A stretch of DNA of 64,000 nucleotides from Peptoniphilus stercorisuis (GCF_017874395.1 NZ_JAGGLJ010000005.1:62001-126000); one strand, 5' to 3'. Counted from the first letter of the stretch, positions 47,760 through 56,394 are shown. The notes: generated by a model from the sequence alone, not told the origin. Numbers and translations: made by a program.

Positions 47760-49016
47760 TTGGAAAATAAAAGAAAAAAAACAAACTATAAGTTTAGACG
47801 TTTTATTGGAATTATACTATTAATATTAATAATATTTTTTGTATATAAATCAATAAGAGGAAAAACATACACAAATCATAAAACAGCATTCCCTACATTT
47901 ACACTCTATAAAGATGAAGTAGATGCAAAATCTTATAATATATTAAAAGAAAAAGTATATTATTCAAATGCTGATGGTATAGCATTATATAATGCTAGTG
48001 AAGGGCAAAAAGTACCTGTAATTTATGATATTGTAGTAATCAATTTAATGAATGATGTTTCTAGTTTAAAAGATGAATTAATAAAAGTAAATTCAGCTTT
48101 AAACTATAAATTAAATAAAAAACCAACTGAAAAAATTTCAGAAGAAGAAATTGAAAGTATTAAAAAAATTCAAAAGGATATAAGAGACGAAAACTTATTA
48201 CAAGCGATTGAAGATATTAATAATCTTGATTTAAATACAAAACAAAGCATAAGTATCTCAGAATTAACAGAGCTTATGAATTTATCTGTAGAGGAGTTAA
48301 ACTCTAAAAAACAAGAACTTCTAAAGCAAATATCTAGAAGTAACATTTATTATCAAGCGGAGTATTCTGGAATCGTTTCTTATAAAATAGATGGATTAGA
48401 GAAATATTATAAACCAGATGATTTATCAATATATACTAGAGATTACTTAAGGGAACATTCTAGAAGAATAGAGAATGAAACAAAAACTCAAGTTGAAAAA
48501 GGAGATATGTTATTTAAATTAATAGATAACTTTTCTTATAATATGGCTTTAAGTATAGAGGATTTAAGTTCCTTAGGTGATATAAAAATTGGAGATAAAT
48601 TAAATGTGGAGTTATCAGAGAATAATATAATAAGAGGAAATGTTGCGAAAATCAACAAATCAAAGGATAAATCTGGAGTAGTAATTTTATACCTAGATGA
48701 AATGATTGATAAATTATACTCTGAAAGAATACGAAATGTAAAAATTGTTAAAAGTAAACAGAAATGTTATAAAATTCCTAAAAGTGCAATAATAAAAAGA
48801 AAGGGAATTTTTGGTGTTTATGTTCAGGAGATACATGGATTAGTAAAATTTGTACCAATAGATGTAATTCAACCATTGAATTCATCAAGTTATGTTTCTA
48901 GTGGAGATAAAAATGGTGTTATAAAAATATCAGACAAAGAATACAAAACTATAACTATAAATGACTCTATTGTTTTAAATCCAAAGACAGTAGATGACTC
49001 ACAAATCTTAAATTAG
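47760..49016 (+). CDS. HlyD-like membrane-fusion (adaptor-type) protein in the division cluster
   Basis: One membrane-spanning segment lies at about residues 16-32, after a Lys/Arg-rich cytoplasmic tail. The extracellular part has a segment resembling a half lipoyl/barrel-sandwich domain (YYSNADGIALYNASEGQKVPVIYDI), a helical hairpin (about 100-195), the second half (AEYSGIVSYKIDGLEKYY) and beta-barrel repeats (IKIGDKLNVELSENNIIRG). This is the HlyD adaptor pattern, but no transporter partner is adjacent. Homologues sit upstream of yggS-sepF in several Clostridia. The start is uncertain: AGGTGG abuts ATG 47754, so TTG 47760 is better spaced. Confidence 0.7.
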   Translation: MENKRKKTNYKFRRFIGIILLILIIFFVYKSIRGKTYTNHKTAFPTFTLYKDEVDAKSYNILKEKVYYSNADGIALYNASEGQKVPVIYDIVVINLMNDVSSLKDELIKVNSALNYKLNKKPTEKISEEEIESIKKIQKDIRDENLLQAIEDINNLDLNTKQSISISELTELMNLSVEELNSKKQELLKQISRSNIYYQAEYSGIVSYKIDGLEKYYKPDDLSIYTRDYLREHSRRIENETKTQVEKGDMLFKLIDNFSYNMALSIEDLSSLGDIKIGDKLNVELSENNIIRGNVAKINKSKDKSGVVILYLDEMIDKLYSERIRNVKIVKSKQKCYKIPKSAIIKRKGIFGVYVQEIHGLVKFVPIDVIQPLNSSSYVSSGDKNGVIKISDKEYKTITINDSIVLNPKTVDDSQILN

Positions 49017-49026
49017 GAGGAATATT

Positions 49027-49722
49027 GTGGCTATAAAAGATAATTTACGTGAAACTCTTGAAGAAATAGAGAGTGCAAGAAAGCATTCTTTAACAGGAGA
49101 AGAGGTAAAATTAATAGCTGTAAGTAAGACTCACAGTCCAGAAGAAATAAAAGAAGCAATAGAATGTGGCATTACAGATATTGGTGAAAATAAAGTACAG
49201 GAATTACAAGGTAAGATGGAAATTCTACAAGATAGTGTAAAATATCATATGATAGGAAACTTACAAAGTAATAAAGTTAAATATATATATGATAAAGTAG
49301 AGTTAATACACTCTTTAGATAGAAAATCATTATTAAAAGAAATTAATAAAAGAGCAAAAAATGACGATATTATAGTAAACTGTTTACTAGAGATAAATAT
49401 TGCAAAGGAAGAATCTAAGGGTGGAATGCATTATAATGAAGTTGAGAAATTCATTGAAACTTGTTTAAATTATGATAATGTGAAAATCAATGGACTTATG
49501 ACTGTAGCTCCAAATACTGAAGATGAAGCTTTTCTAAGAGAATGCTTTAGAAAAATGTTTAAGTTAAAAGAAGTAATTAACAATAAAAATTATGATAAAA
49601 ATAAAATTGAAATGAAATATCTATCTATGGGAATGAGCCAAGACTTTAAAATAGCAATAGAAGAAGGTTCAAACATGGTTAGAGTTGGAACAAAAATATT
49701 TGGAAAAAGAGATTACAAATAA
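49027..49722 (+). CDS. yggS: PLP homeostasis protein (YggS/PLPBP family)
   Basis: This single-domain, fold-type III PLP-binding protein balances free PLP and has no known catalytic activity. The PLP lysine is in LIAVSKTHSPEEI (about residue 35), then GENKVQEL, HMIGNLQSNKVK and the C-terminal LSMGMSQDFKIAIEEGSNMVRVG (family phosphate-binding region). Its place upstream of sepF is conserved in Gram-positives. The start is GTG behind AGGAGG. Confidence 0.96.
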   Translation: MAIKDNLRETLEEIESARKHSLTGEEVKLIAVSKTHSPEEIKEAIECGITDIGENKVQELQGKMEILQDSVKYHMIGNLQSNKVKYIYDKVELIHSLDRKSLLKEINKRAKNDDIIVNCLLEINIAKEESKGGMHYNEVEKFIETCLNYDNVKINGLMTVAPNTEDEAFLRECFRKMFKLKEVINNKNYDKNKIEMKYLSMGMSQDFKIAIEEGSNMVRVGTKIFGKRDYK

Positions 49723-49738
49723 GTAGGAGGTATTTTTT

Positions 49739-50182
49739 ATGGCAGATATGATGGAAAAATTTAAAAGTGTATTTGGTTTTTCTGATGAATATGAAGACGA
49801 AGACTATGAATATGAAGATGAAGTTGTAGAAAGTAATGAAGAAAATGAGGCACCAGTTGCTCGTACTGTAAAACCTAAAAAGGTAAATAGTTTAATGAGC
49901 TTAAAGGGAGATATGATAATAACAGTTCATGAACCTCTTTCTTATGATGAATCACCTAAAATAGTAGACGATTTAAGAAATAACAAAGCTGTAGTACTTA
50001 ATTTTGAACAACTAGATATTGATGTTAAAAGAGAAATTTTTGATTTTGTAAGTGGTGCACTATATGCAATTGATGGAAAAATTCAAAAGGTAAATAAAGA
50101 TATTTTTGTATTAGCACCAATGCCTATTGAAATTGATGGTCTAAAAGAAGAACTTAAAAATTCAGGGATGTTTCCTTGGTAA
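49739..50182 (+). CDS. sepF: Cell division protein SepF
   Basis: SepF binds FtsZ and the membrane, aligning Z-ring filaments. The N-terminal amphipathic membrane-binding helix (MADMMEKFKSVFGF) is followed by an acidic Glu/Asp/Tyr linker and a C-terminal beta-alpha-beta domain with EPLSYDESPKIVDDLRNNKAVVLNFEQLD-type sequence (about residues 62-90) and RIFDFVSG-like KREIFDFVSGALYAIDG. The 147-residue length is normal. The C-terminal codons overlap the start of the ylmH-like gene. Confidence 0.96.
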   Translation: MADMMEKFKSVFGFSDEYEDEDYEYEDEVVESNEENEAPVARTVKPKKVNSLMSLKGDMIITVHEPLSYDESPKIVDDLRNNKAVVLNFEQLDIDVKREIFDFVSGALYAIDGKIQKVNKDIFVLAPMPIEIDGLKEELKNSGMFPW

Positions 50183-50955
50183 AAAAATTAAATAGAGAAA
50201 ATTTACTAAATCATATTGATGATAATGAAAAACTATTAGAAATGAAAAAAATTATAGATAAAATTGAAATAGTGTTAAATGACTATGTGGAATTATCTAC
50301 TGATTTTTTAGATCCCTATGAAGTCTATTTAGCTAAATCAATTTTAAATAGATTTGAGGATATTTCATATAGTGTAGATGGTGGGTATGAAGAATCTGAA
50401 AGAAAAATTATTTATATTTACCAATCATATTTATATGAAAATACAATAAATGATTTAGTGGCATTTCAATTTAATTTAGAAAATAAAATAAGCCATAAAG
50501 ATATTTTAGGAAGCTTATTAGGTCTTGGAATAGAAAGAAGAAAAATTGGAGATATAATTATTTCAAATAATGTATATTCTTTCTTTGTGAAAAGAGAACT
50601 TTCGGATTTTATAGAATTTAATTTTAAAAAAGTTAATAAATATAATGTAAAACTTGAAAGAGTAAATAGTGTAGATATTCCTGAAAAAGATTATGAAATA
50701 AATAAACTTATTATTTCATCATTAAGACTTGATACTTTTTTAAGTAATTTACTTAGAATGTCTAGAGCAAATGCTCAAGAACTAATAAAACAAGAAAAAG
50801 TAAAAGTAAATTTCAAGAGTGAAAATAAATCTTCTTATATACTAGAAGAAGGAGATTTATTATCTATTAGAAAGTTTGGTAGATTTATTTTTTCTGAAAT
50901 TGAAGGTACAACAAAAAAAGATAATTATATAGTTAAAATTAAAATCCCAAAATAA
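50176..50955 (+). CDS. YlmH-like S4-domain RNA-binding protein
   Basis: This 259-residue protein has an N-terminal region (about 1-95), a middle domain and a C-terminal S4 RNA-binding domain (SLRLDTFLSNLLRMSRANAQ, then a KVKVNFK turn). YlmH homologues are encoded after sepF/ylmG in Firmicutes and have been linked to rescue of stalled ribosomes. The likely start is TTG 50176, overlapping the sepF end. The stop codon lies inside a perfect palindromic hairpin. Confidence 0.88.
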   Translation: MVKKLNRENLLNHIDDNEKLLEMKKIIDKIEIVLNDYVELSTDFLDPYEVYLAKSILNRFEDISYSVDGGYEESERKIIYIYQSYLYENTINDLVAFQFNLENKISHKDILGSLLGLGIERRKIGDIIISNNVYSFFVKRELSDFIEFNFKKVNKYNVKLERVNSVDIPEKDYEINKLIISSLRLDTFLSNLLRMSRANAQELIKQEKVKVNFKSENKSSYILEEGDLLSIRKFGRFIFSEIEGTTKKDNYIVKIKIPK

Positions 50956-50970
50956 TTATTTTGGGATTTT
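50941..50970 (+). terminator. Perfectly palindromic terminator-like hairpin
   Basis: AAAATCCCAAAATAA is directly followed by its exact complement TTATTTTGGGATTTT, giving a 30-base perfect dyad with no intervening loop. It overlaps the ylmH-like stop codon and precedes lspA. Confidence 0.75.
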
Positions 50971-50986
50971 ACTAAATGGAGGCAAA

Positions 50987-51448
50987 ATGGCAGTATTAAT
51001 ATTTACAGTATTATTAATTGCAATGGATCAAATTTCTAAATTTTATGTTGTGAAATTTTTAAAAGATCAAGGTCCACTAGTAATAAAAGAAGATTTTTTA
51101 AATCTTTTCTATTTAGAAAATAGAGGAGCAGCTTTTGGAATATTACAAGGTAGAAGACTTATTTTTACTATAATAACTATAGTAGTTGTTTTTATTTTAC
51201 TTAAGATACTATTTAAAAACTATAAAGAAAGTTCAATTTTTCTAAAGATATGTATTTCTTTAATTTTAGGTGGTACAATAGGTAATTTTATAGATAGAAT
51301 AAGATTACATTATGTAGTTGATTTTATTAGTATGAGAATTTTTGGATATGATTTTGCAGTATTTAATTTAGCAGATGTATTTATAGTACTTGGAACAATT
51401 ATATTAATAATTTATATATTAAAAAATGACACTGAAAACTTGCGATAA
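50987..51448 (+). CDS. lspA: Lipoprotein signal peptidase (signal peptidase II)
   Basis: LspA cleaves prolipoprotein signal peptides in the membrane. It has four transmembrane helices; the catalytic aspartates are in GGTIGNFIDRI (about residue 105) and FNLADVFIVLG (about 125). LENRGAAFGILQG is a family motif. The 153-residue length is normal. GGAGG precedes the ATG. Confidence 0.97.
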   Translation: MAVLIFTVLLIAMDQISKFYVVKFLKDQGPLVIKEDFLNLFYLENRGAAFGILQGRRLIFTIITIVVVFILLKILFKNYKESSIFLKICISLILGGTIGNFIDRIRLHYVVDFISMRIFGYDFAVFNLADVFIVLGTIILIIYILKNDTENLR

Positions 51449-51460
51449 AAGAGGTAATAA

Positions 51461-52363
51461 ATGGTTGATAAACTTATCATTATAGAAAAAAACAATGAAT
51501 ATATAGGTTCTAGATTAGATAAATTTTTATTAAATAAATTGTCTATAAATAGATCACAAATAAAAAAATATATATCAAATGAAAATATTTTGGTAAATGA
51601 AAAAAAAGTAAAAGCAGGTTATATTTTAAAAGAAAACGATCAGATATTTATATACTATGAAGATGAACTAAAATTAATTCCTCAAAAAATTGATTTTAAT
51701 ATATTGTATGAAGATGAATATATAGCGGTTATCTCAAAACCACAAAATTTAATAGTTCATCCAGGAGCAGGTCATTTTGAAGATACTTTAGTAAATGGTT
51801 TATTATATAGATTTAATAGTCTAGCAACAACAGGTGAAGAGTTCAGGCCTGGAATAGTTCATAGATTAGATAAAGATACAAGTGGACTTATGATAATTGC
51901 TAAACAAGATATAGCTTATGAAAGATTAGTAGATCAATTTAAAAACTCTGAAATTCATAAAGAATATCTTGCAATAGTTGAAGGGGTAATAGATTCTAAA
52001 GGACGAATAGAAGAGCCCATAGGAAGAGATCCTAGAAATCGTACAAAAATGGCAGTTGTATATGAAAATTCAAAAAATGCAATTACAGAATATGAAGTTT
52101 TAAAAAATTATAATTTATTTACATTAATAAAAGTTAGAATTCTAACAGGAAGAACACATCAAATAAGAGTTCATATGAGTTATATTAAGCATCCAGTTCT
52201 AGGAGATCTGACATATGGACATAAAAATAAATATAAAATTGATAAACAAATGTTACATGCTTATAAATTAATATTTAATCATCCTATAACTAATGAAAAA
52301 ATAGAAATTACTGATGATTATCCTATTAGATTTGAAAAGTTTTTAAAAAGAGGTGACATATGA
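51461..52363 (+). CDS. rluD: RluD-family 23S rRNA pseudouridine synthase
   Basis: An N-terminal S4 RNA-binding domain (about residues 13-75) is followed by the RluA/RluD catalytic domain with HRLDKDTSGLMIIAK containing the catalytic Asp (about residue 139), KPQNLIVHPGAG, and GRTHQIRVHMSYIKHPVLGD. The lspA-rluD-pyrR order is widespread in Firmicutes. The exact uridine modified is inferred only by family. It overlaps pyrR by 4 bases. Confidence 0.93.
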   Translation: MVDKLIIIEKNNEYIGSRLDKFLLNKLSINRSQIKKYISNENILVNEKKVKAGYILKENDQIFIYYEDELKLIPQKIDFNILYEDEYIAVISKPQNLIVHPGAGHFEDTLVNGLLYRFNSLATTGEEFRPGIVHRLDKDTSGLMIIAKQDIAYERLVDQFKNSEIHKEYLAIVEGVIDSKGRIEEPIGRDPRNRTKMAVVYENSKNAITEYEVLKNYNLFTLIKVRILTGRTHQIRVHMSYIKHPVLGDLTYGHKNKYKIDKQMLHAYKLIFNHPITNEKIEITDDYPIRFEKFLKRGDI

Positions 52364-52881
52364 AAAATATTGTAATGGATGAAGTAGCAATAAAAAGAGC
52401 TATCTCAAGAATATCTTATGAAATTATTGAAAAAAACAAAGGAACTAAAGATATAATTTTTGTAGGTATATTAACAAGAGGAAATGATATTGCTAAAAGA
52501 ATTTCAGAAAAAATATATGAAGTTGAAAATATAAAACTTCCGGTATATCCTATTAATATCACTAATTTTAGAGATGATATTAAAAATAAAAACCAAGAAA
52601 TTGAAAATATTATTGAAGAGGATATTAATAAAAAAAAGATTATATTAGTTGATGATGTTCTTCACACAGGAAGAAGTGTTAGAGCAGCCATGGATGGGGT
52701 TTTAGAGCAGGGAAGACCATCTTCAATACAACTCGTCGTCTTAGTAGATAGAGGTCACAGAGAGCTTCCTATAAGACCTGATTATGTAGGTAAAAACATA
52801 CCAACATCAAAAAGTGAAAATATAGAAGTGAAAATAAAAGAAATAGATGAAGTAGATCAAGTATATATAGAAAAGCTATAA
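52360..52881 (+). CDS. pyrR: PyrR bifunctional regulator / uracil phosphoribosyltransferase
   Basis: PyrR binds pyr mRNA leaders in response to UMP and has uracil phosphoribosyltransferase activity. The PRPP-binding loop is IILVDDVLHTGRSVRAAMD (about residues 101-119), with GILTRGNDIAKRI and VDRGHRELPIRPDYVGKNIPT. The 173-residue length is typical. No pyrimidine biosynthesis gene or PyrR-binding attenuator is visible in this window, so any regulatory targets lie elsewhere. Confidence 0.96.
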   Translation: MKNIVMDEVAIKRAISRISYEIIEKNKGTKDIIFVGILTRGNDIAKRISEKIYEVENIKLPVYPINITNFRDDIKNKNQEIENIIEEDINKKKIILVDDVLHTGRSVRAAMDGVLEQGRPSSIQLVVLVDRGHRELPIRPDYVGKNIPTSKSENIEVKIKEIDEVDQVYIEKL

Positions 52882-52918
52882 AAAAGTGCCTTTTATAAGG
52901 TATTTTTTTATAGCTTTT
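52871..52918 (+). terminator. Long terminator hairpin after pyrR
   Basis: A 22-base arm at 52871-52892 pairs with 52897-52918 (two G-T pairs) around loop TTAT; the inner GTGCCTT/AAGGTAT part is followed by seven T within the arm. The arm extends into the last codons of pyrR. Confidence 0.85.
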
Positions 52919-52937
52919 ATTTTTCATTTATATTAGT

Positions 52938-53020
52938 ACAATAATTTCAAACGAACAAGTAAATATTATAAGTTTAAAGTGAAAATGAATTTATAAAGAA
53001 TAAACTTCTGTTCTAAACAT
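52938..53020. repeat. Intergenic repeat element, copy A
   Basis: This element begins ACAATAATTTCAAACGAACA and continues AGTAAA, and ends GTTCTAAACAT at 53010-53020. Copy B at 56395-56495 has the same ends. The GAACA near the left end and TGTTC near the right end are complementary. It lies between the converging pyrR and MTAP-family genes. Confidence 0.5.
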
Positions 53021-53028
53021 GAGTTCTT

Positions 53029-53064
53029 ATTGCTTTAAATTCTATTAATAAAAATTAAAGCAAT
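53029..53064. other. Hairpin at the 3' end of the MTAP-family gene
   Basis: ATTGCTTTAA (53029-53038) and TTAAAGCAAT (53055-53064) form a perfect 10-bp stem with a 16-base loop. It has no T run on either strand, so termination is uncertain. It covers the stop codon of the minus-strand gene. Confidence 0.55.
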
Positions 53065-53807
53065 ATTGAATTTGAAGTAATATTTAAAATGTCTTCATCG
53101 TTAAAAGAATCTAATATAGCATTAATGATGCCATTTTTATTAATAGAATTTTTATCAAAAGTTTCATTTGAAATTTTTGAAACAAGTCCTGTACAATAAT
53201 TGGTTACATAAGAAATACAACTATAATTTATATTTAATTCATTTGCCAATAAAACCTCTGGGATATTTGTCATTCCTACAACATCACAATTTAGCATTTG
53301 ATAAAGTTTTATTTCTGTTGCAGATTCAAATCTAGGTCCTTCTGTACATACATATATTCCAGTTTTTGGATTAATATTATATTTCTTTGAATTTTTAATA
53401 AATAATTCATTCATTTCATCACTATAAGGATTACTAACATCTAAGTGTTTTACATTATTTTCGTCATAAAAAGTAGTAATTCTATTTTTTGTCATATCTA
53501 AAAAATCATTAATTAAAACAATGCTATTAATAGATAAATCTTTTTTCAAACTTCCAACAGCACAAATACCATAAATATGAGTTACTCCAAGTAATTTTAA
53601 AGCTTTTATATTTGCTCTATAATTGATTTTATGAGGAGCTATATTATGTGTTTCTCCATGTCTTGGTAAAAAATAAACTTCCATATTTTCATCTTTTTTT
53701 ATTAATTTAACATTTACTATTCCATAAGAGGTGATTATTTCTTTTGTTTCAAATTCACTACCAAAAGTGTCAAATCCAGTTCCAGCAATAATGGCATATT
53801 TTTTCAT
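53055..53807 (-). CDS. MTAP/PNP-family nucleoside phosphorylase
   Basis: The 250-residue protein matches the MtnP/MTAP branch of purine nucleoside phosphorylases: the N-terminal phosphate loop IIAGTGFD, LPRHGETHNIAPHKINYRAN (about residues 47-66), the GICAVGSL motif, CTEGPRFESATEI and DVVGMTNIPEVLLANEL. The purine-recognition segment is VTNYCTG, with Asn where adenine-specific MTAP has Asp (TDYDCW-type). Recognition of 6-oxopurines such as methylthioinosine, inosine or guanosine is therefore possible. It is transcribed divergently from the isomerase gene 81 bases away. Confidence 0.85.
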   Translation of the reverse strand: MKKYAIIAGTGFDTFGSEFETKEIITSYGIVNVKLIKKDENMEVYFLPRHGETHNIAPHKINYRANIKALKLLGVTHIYGICAVGSLKKDLSINSIVLINDFLDMTKNRITTFYDENNVKHLDVSNPYSDEMNELFIKNSKKYNINPKTGIYVCTEGPRFESATEIKLYQMLNCDVVGMTNIPEVLLANELNINYSCISYVTNYCTGLVSKISNETFDKNSINKNGIINAILDSFNDEDILNITSNSILL

Positions 53808-53888
53808 TTTAGTCTCCTTTTATGTTACAATTGTTTTAGATTTATCAGTTTATTATATTATAACATAAGACTTTAGGAGGTTATATCT

Positions 53889-54944
53889 ATGCTTAGAATT
53901 GATGATGATCTTGCATTTATGTTAAAATTTGAAAATGTAGCTTGGTATGAAAAAGGTCAGGTTAAAATTTTAGATAGAAGAATTTATCCAAGAAAAATAG
54001 AGTTTGTAATTTGTAATAATCATAAAGAAGTTGCAAATGCAATAAGAGATATGGTGACTCAAAGTGCAGGCCCATATACAGCAGCTGGAATGGGAATGGC
54101 ATTAGCTGCTTTTGAATGTAGAGATATGGATAATATTAAAAAAATTGATTATTTAGAAAAAGCAGCAAAAGATATTTATAGTGCAAGACCTACAACAAAG
54201 GATAGAATGATAGAAGTAACAGAAGGTTGTTTGGAAATTGCAAAAAATAATATAAATAGTAAAAATTTAGATAATATTATTTCAAACTACACAATAAAAA
54301 CTATGGAAAATAGATATGAAAGAATTGGAAAAGTTGCAAAGTACTTAGTTAAAATGTTTCCTGATAATGGAAAAATCTTAACTCAATGCTATGGTGAAAC
54401 TATAATTGGTATGATGCTTAAAGAATGTAAAAAACAAAATAAAAATATAGAATTGTATTGTGCAGAAACAAGACCTTTTTTACAAGGTGCAAGATTTACT
54501 GCATCAGTTGCTTGTGATATGGGATTTAAAGTAACAGTTATAACAGATAATATGATTGCTGCAACTATTAAAAATAAAAAAATTGATTTATTTACATCAG
54601 CAGCTGACTCTATAACAAGAGATGGATATGTTGTTAATAAGGTAGGAACATCTCAAATGGCTATAGTATCAAAGTATTATGAGATACCATATTTTGTAAC
54701 AGGTATTCCTGATTCAGTTGAATCTATTAATAATATAAAAATAGAGGAAAGAGATCCAAAAAAAGTGTTAGAATGTAATGGGATAAAAAATACATTAGAT
54801 GGAGTAAAAGGATATTATCCAGCCTTTGATATTACACCACCACATTTAATAAGTGGAGTTGTAACAGATACTGGAATATACTCACCTTATGATTTAGAAA
54901 ATTATAAATCTAGTGATGGAAGTTTTTATTCCTTTGCAGTTTAA
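53889..54944 (+). CDS. MtnA/eIF2B-type sugar-phosphate isomerase
   Basis: This 351-residue protein belongs to the eIF-2B alpha/MtnA family. Catalytic-type residues are Cys in ILTQCYGETIIG (about residue 177) and Asp in TSAADSITRDGYVVNKVGTS (about residue 239), with AETRPFLQGARFTA between them. MtnA isomerises 5-methylthioribose-1-phosphate to the ribulose form; close relatives act on ribose-1,5-bisphosphate or 5-deoxyribose-1-phosphate. The sequence around the catalytic Cys differs from textbook MtnA (HCNTG), so the substrate is open. Its divergent neighbour is a phosphorylase that would make the sugar-1-phosphate. Confidence 0.82.
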   Translation: MLRIDDDLAFMLKFENVAWYEKGQVKILDRRIYPRKIEFVICNNHKEVANAIRDMVTQSAGPYTAAGMGMALAAFECRDMDNIKKIDYLEKAAKDIYSARPTTKDRMIEVTEGCLEIAKNNINSKNLDNIISNYTIKTMENRYERIGKVAKYLVKMFPDNGKILTQCYGETIIGMMLKECKKQNKNIELYCAETRPFLQGARFTASVACDMGFKVTVITDNMIAATIKNKKIDLFTSAADSITRDGYVVNKVGTSQMAIVSKYYEIPYFVTGIPDSVESINNIKIEERDPKKVLECNGIKNTLDGVKGYYPAFDITPPHLISGVVTDTGIYSPYDLENYKSSDGSFYSFAV

Positions 54945-54968
54945 AATATATTTAATATGAGGAGAATT

Positions 54969-56351
54969 ATGAAAAATTACGACATAATTATTGTTGGAGC
55001 TGGTGCAAGTGGTGTTTTTGCATCTTATGAATTTACAAATAAGGACACTGATTTAAAAGTATTGATGATTGATAAGGGTAATTCAATAGAAGGCAGAATT
55101 TGTCCTATTAAAGCTGGTAAGGTAGAAAATTGCATAGGTTGTAATCCTTGTAATATTATGAATGGATATGGTGGAGCTGGAACATTATCTGATGGAAAAT
55201 ACAATATTACTACAAATTTTGGTGGAGATATGCATAAATTTGTAGGTCAAGATAATGCAATTAAACTTATGGAATATGTAGATGAGGTATTATGTAGTTT
55301 TGATGAAGGTGAATCGAAACTATTCTCAACGACAAAATCAGACTTAAAAACAATAGCTTTAAGACATGATTTACATTTATTAGATGCTAAGGTTCGTCAT
55401 TTTGGAACTGATAGAAATATGAAAATCCTTGAAAAAATGTATGAGTATTCTAAAAATAAAGTAGATATGTTATTTAATACTATTGTAGAAGATATAGATT
55501 ATGATAATGATACTAAAAATTATATTGTATCTACAACTGATCAAGGACAATTTAGTTGTAAAAAAGTAGTTCTTGCATCAGGAAGATCTGGATCAAAATG
55601 GATTTCTGAAATTTGTGATAAATTTAATATAAAATTATATAGTAATCAAGTTGATATAGGAGTAAGGGTTGAACTTCCAGCAGAAGTTTTTAAACATATT
55701 ACAGATGATGTCTATGAGAGTAAGATAGTATATCAAACAAAAGGATATAATGATCTTGTAAGAACATTTTGCATGAATCCTTATGGTCAAGTAGTAGCAG
55801 AAAATACAAATGGAATAATAACTGTAAATGGACATGCGTACTCTAATCCAAAACTTCAAAGTGAAAATACTAACTTTGCGCTTTTAGTAAGTAATAAATT
55901 TACAGAACCTTTTAAAGATTCTAATGAATATGGTGAATCAATAGCAAAACTTTCAAACATGCTTGGAGGAGGAGTATTACTTCAAAGATTTGGAGATTTA
56001 GTTAAGGGACGTAGATCTGATGAGAGAAGAATGGCAAAATGCTTTACTAATCCAACTCTAAAGGCAATACCAGGAGATTTATCTTTAGTAATTCCAAAAA
56101 GACAATTAGATTCAATCATAGAAATGATTTATGCTCTTGATAAAATTGCACCAGGAACTGCAAATGAGGATACTTTACTATATGGAGTAGAAGTTAAATT
56201 TTATAACTCAAAAGTAGATGTAAATGAAAACTTTGAAACAGATAAAAAAGGATTATATGTAGTAGGAGATGGAGGAGGAGCAACTCATTCATTATCACAG
56301 GCATCAGCTTGTGGAGTTCATGTTGCAAGATATTTAATGGATAATATGTAA
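54969..56351 (+). CDS. FAD-dependent dehydrogenase (uncharacterised COG2509-like family)
   Basis: The dinucleotide-binding motif IIIVGAGASGVFASYEF lies at the N-terminus (about residues 5-21), and a C-terminal FAD motif YVVGDGGGATHSLSQASA is near residue 440. Between them a distinctive cysteine cluster CPIKAGKVENCIGCNPC (about residues 45-61) and GYGGAGTLSDGKYN occur. The four cysteines could hold an Fe-S cluster or zinc. The substrate is unknown. I start at ATG 54969 behind AGGAGA; ATG 54957 overlaps that ribosome-binding site. It follows the isomerase by 24 bases and is likely co-transcribed. Confidence 0.85.
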   Translation: MKNYDIIIVGAGASGVFASYEFTNKDTDLKVLMIDKGNSIEGRICPIKAGKVENCIGCNPCNIMNGYGGAGTLSDGKYNITTNFGGDMHKFVGQDNAIKLMEYVDEVLCSFDEGESKLFSTTKSDLKTIALRHDLHLLDAKVRHFGTDRNMKILEKMYEYSKNKVDMLFNTIVEDIDYDNDTKNYIVSTTDQGQFSCKKVVLASGRSGSKWISEICDKFNIKLYSNQVDIGVRVELPAEVFKHITDDVYESKIVYQTKGYNDLVRTFCMNPYGQVVAENTNGIITVNGHAYSNPKLQSENTNFALLVSNKFTEPFKDSNEYGESIAKLSNMLGGGVLLQRFGDLVKGRRSDERRMAKCFTNPTLKAIPGDLSLVIPKRQLDSIIEMIYALDKIAPGTANEDTLLYGVEVKFYNSKVDVNENFETDKKGLYVVGDGGGATHSLSQASACGVHVARYLMDNM

Positions 56352-56378
56352 AAAGCAGCTTTTAAGCTGCTTTTTATT
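56351..56378 (+). terminator. Terminator after the FAD-protein gene
   Basis: AAAAGCAGCTT / AAGCTGCTTTT perfect stem with a minimal loop, followed by TATTTTATTT. Confidence 0.9.
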
Positions 56379-56394
56379 TTATTTAAAAAATAGA

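Noticed and set aside
52360-52940. PyrR-dependent attenuator near pyrR
   Set aside because: There is no PyrR-binding consensus or pyrimidine gene; the hairpin after pyrR is a plain terminator.
52938-53020. Purine riboswitch upstream of nucleoside genes
   Set aside because: The conserved purine-aptamer junction residues and loop-loop sequences are not seen, and this copy lies at the 3' end of the converging genes rather than upstream.
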